Below, piece by piece: positions 5,187 through 5,569 of a DNA stretch of 5,569 bases (position 1 is its first letter; each line of letters begins with the position of its first letter). The stretch comes from Prevotellaceae bacterium (GTDB lineage: Bacteria; Bacteroidota; Bacteroidia; Bacteroidales; UBA932). The notes beneath the pieces are model-generated. The model saw only the letters and a program-made list of their open reading frames with translations, was not told the DNA's origin and searched no databases. The translations under genes and the position numbers were made by a program. Location: NCBI GenBank assembly GCA_031267155.1, contig JAIRZR010000389.1, forward strand, positions 1 through 5,569. Direction: 5' to 3'.

Positions 5187-5483
5187 ATGAAATGTCTGAA
5201 ATGTGGCAGTGACAATTACTGCAAAGATGGAGTGATAAAAGGAGTTCAAAGATATCGGAGTAAAGAATGTAATTACCATTACACAGTGATTCAAAAGTCA
5301 AATGTAAAGTCGGCAGAAATGCGACGGCTGGCATTGGAAATGTATTTGGAAGGTCTGGGATTCAGATCTGTAGGCAGGGTGTTGAAGATAAGCTATGGAA
5401 CTGTTTATCAATGGGTAAAAAAGTATGGAGAAAAGCAAGAATTACCTCAGAAAAGGGTGCAATTCAAATTGTCGCGCTGTTAA
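5187..5483 (+). pseudogene. Truncated IS1-family transposase, 5' part
   Basis: From ATG 5187 a 98-residue frame starts MKCLKCGSDN, the first half (C3, C6) of the IS1-family N-terminal zinc ribbon. The second half normally has the form RYKCKxCNY but here reads RYRSKECNYHYT, so the third cysteine is Ser25 and only C28 remains. Residues 45-80 (RRLALEMYLEGLGFRSVGRVL, then ISYGTVYQWVKKYG, written in two parts) form the helix-turn-helix. The frame ends after LPQKR with no DDE domain. A -1 shift in AAAAGG (about 5451-5456) gives KGAIQIV, which looks like family sequence leading up to the catalytic Asp, but what follows (ALLSIGIHEW) does not. The IS1 match therefore seems to break near 5473. The original element may have relied on programmed -1 shifting, but this copy looks dead. 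Confidence 0.7.
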
Positions 5484-5567
5484 GCATCGGCATTCATGAG
5501 TGGCGATCTGAGAAGGTCTATAACTTTGGCCCATTGTCTGTTCATAGAAATAATCCTCAGTCGAAGC
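5442..5567 (-). other. Open minus-strand frame running off the right edge (possible gene fragment)
   Basis: Beyond the IS1 break point, the minus-strand frame 5567-5442 is open to the window end. It reads ASTEDYFYEQTMGQSYRPSQ, then IATHECRCL, before ending in sequence that overlaps IS1. The composition looks protein-like and could be the truncated end of a gene cut by the IS1-like insertion or a deletion. The family is not recognised, and only about 30 codons lie outside IS1 sequence, so chance is a serious alternative. Confidence 0.2.
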
Positions 5568-5569
5568 AT

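Overview
The window looks like accessory chromosome from a Bacteroidota species, most likely Bacteroidales. The evidence is a promoter of the Bacteroides type (TTG, 20 bases, TAnnTTTG), genes without Shine-Dalgarno sequences, a lipoprotein, an ArgE-like deacylase of the Bacteroides type, and IS3- and IS1-family remnants resembling those of this phylum. The genus cannot be named from the sequence.

Layout, left to right. Bases 1-519 hold no convincing gene. They carry a cluster of direct repeats and palindromes. Bases 520-3521 hold a tight three-gene operon read on the minus strand. In transcription order it encodes a lipoprotein with one CxxCH haem-type motif (3521-2787), a two-domain Rid/YjgF-fold protein resembling FkbO/Hyg5 chorismatases (2780-1593), and an M20 deacylase of the ArgE type (1572-520). 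Gaps are 6 and 20 bases. Upstream, 3522-3835 reads as a wrecked outer-membrane porin gene: a signal peptide in one frame, then C-terminal beta strands in another frame, with an in-frame TGA. Ahead of this is a compact control region: a 20-base palindrome touching the -33 element, a good Bacteroides-type promoter, and a terminator-like hairpin in the leader.

Bases 4009-5044 are a 1036-bp IS3-family element. Its terminal inverted repeats are well preserved, but its transposase has lost the first catalytic Asp through internal deletion and also carries a nonsense codon and a frameshift. Its tail holds an 18-bp perfect palindrome whose loop shares a motif with the palindromes at the left end of the window. 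Beyond it lies the 5' part of an IS1-family transposase (5187-5483), which stops before its catalytic domain and has lost one zinc-ribbon cysteine.

How the genes work together is partly inference. The operon pairs a possible chorismate-processing enzyme with an amide-cleaving metallopeptidase and a surface or periplasmic lipoprotein. It appears to have lost an outer-membrane porin as its first gene, or to have captured that gene's promoter. No complete novel defence or mobile system is visible. The most unusual items are the gene combination, the leader control region over a decayed porin, and the palindrome family shared between the left repeat cluster and the IS3 tail.
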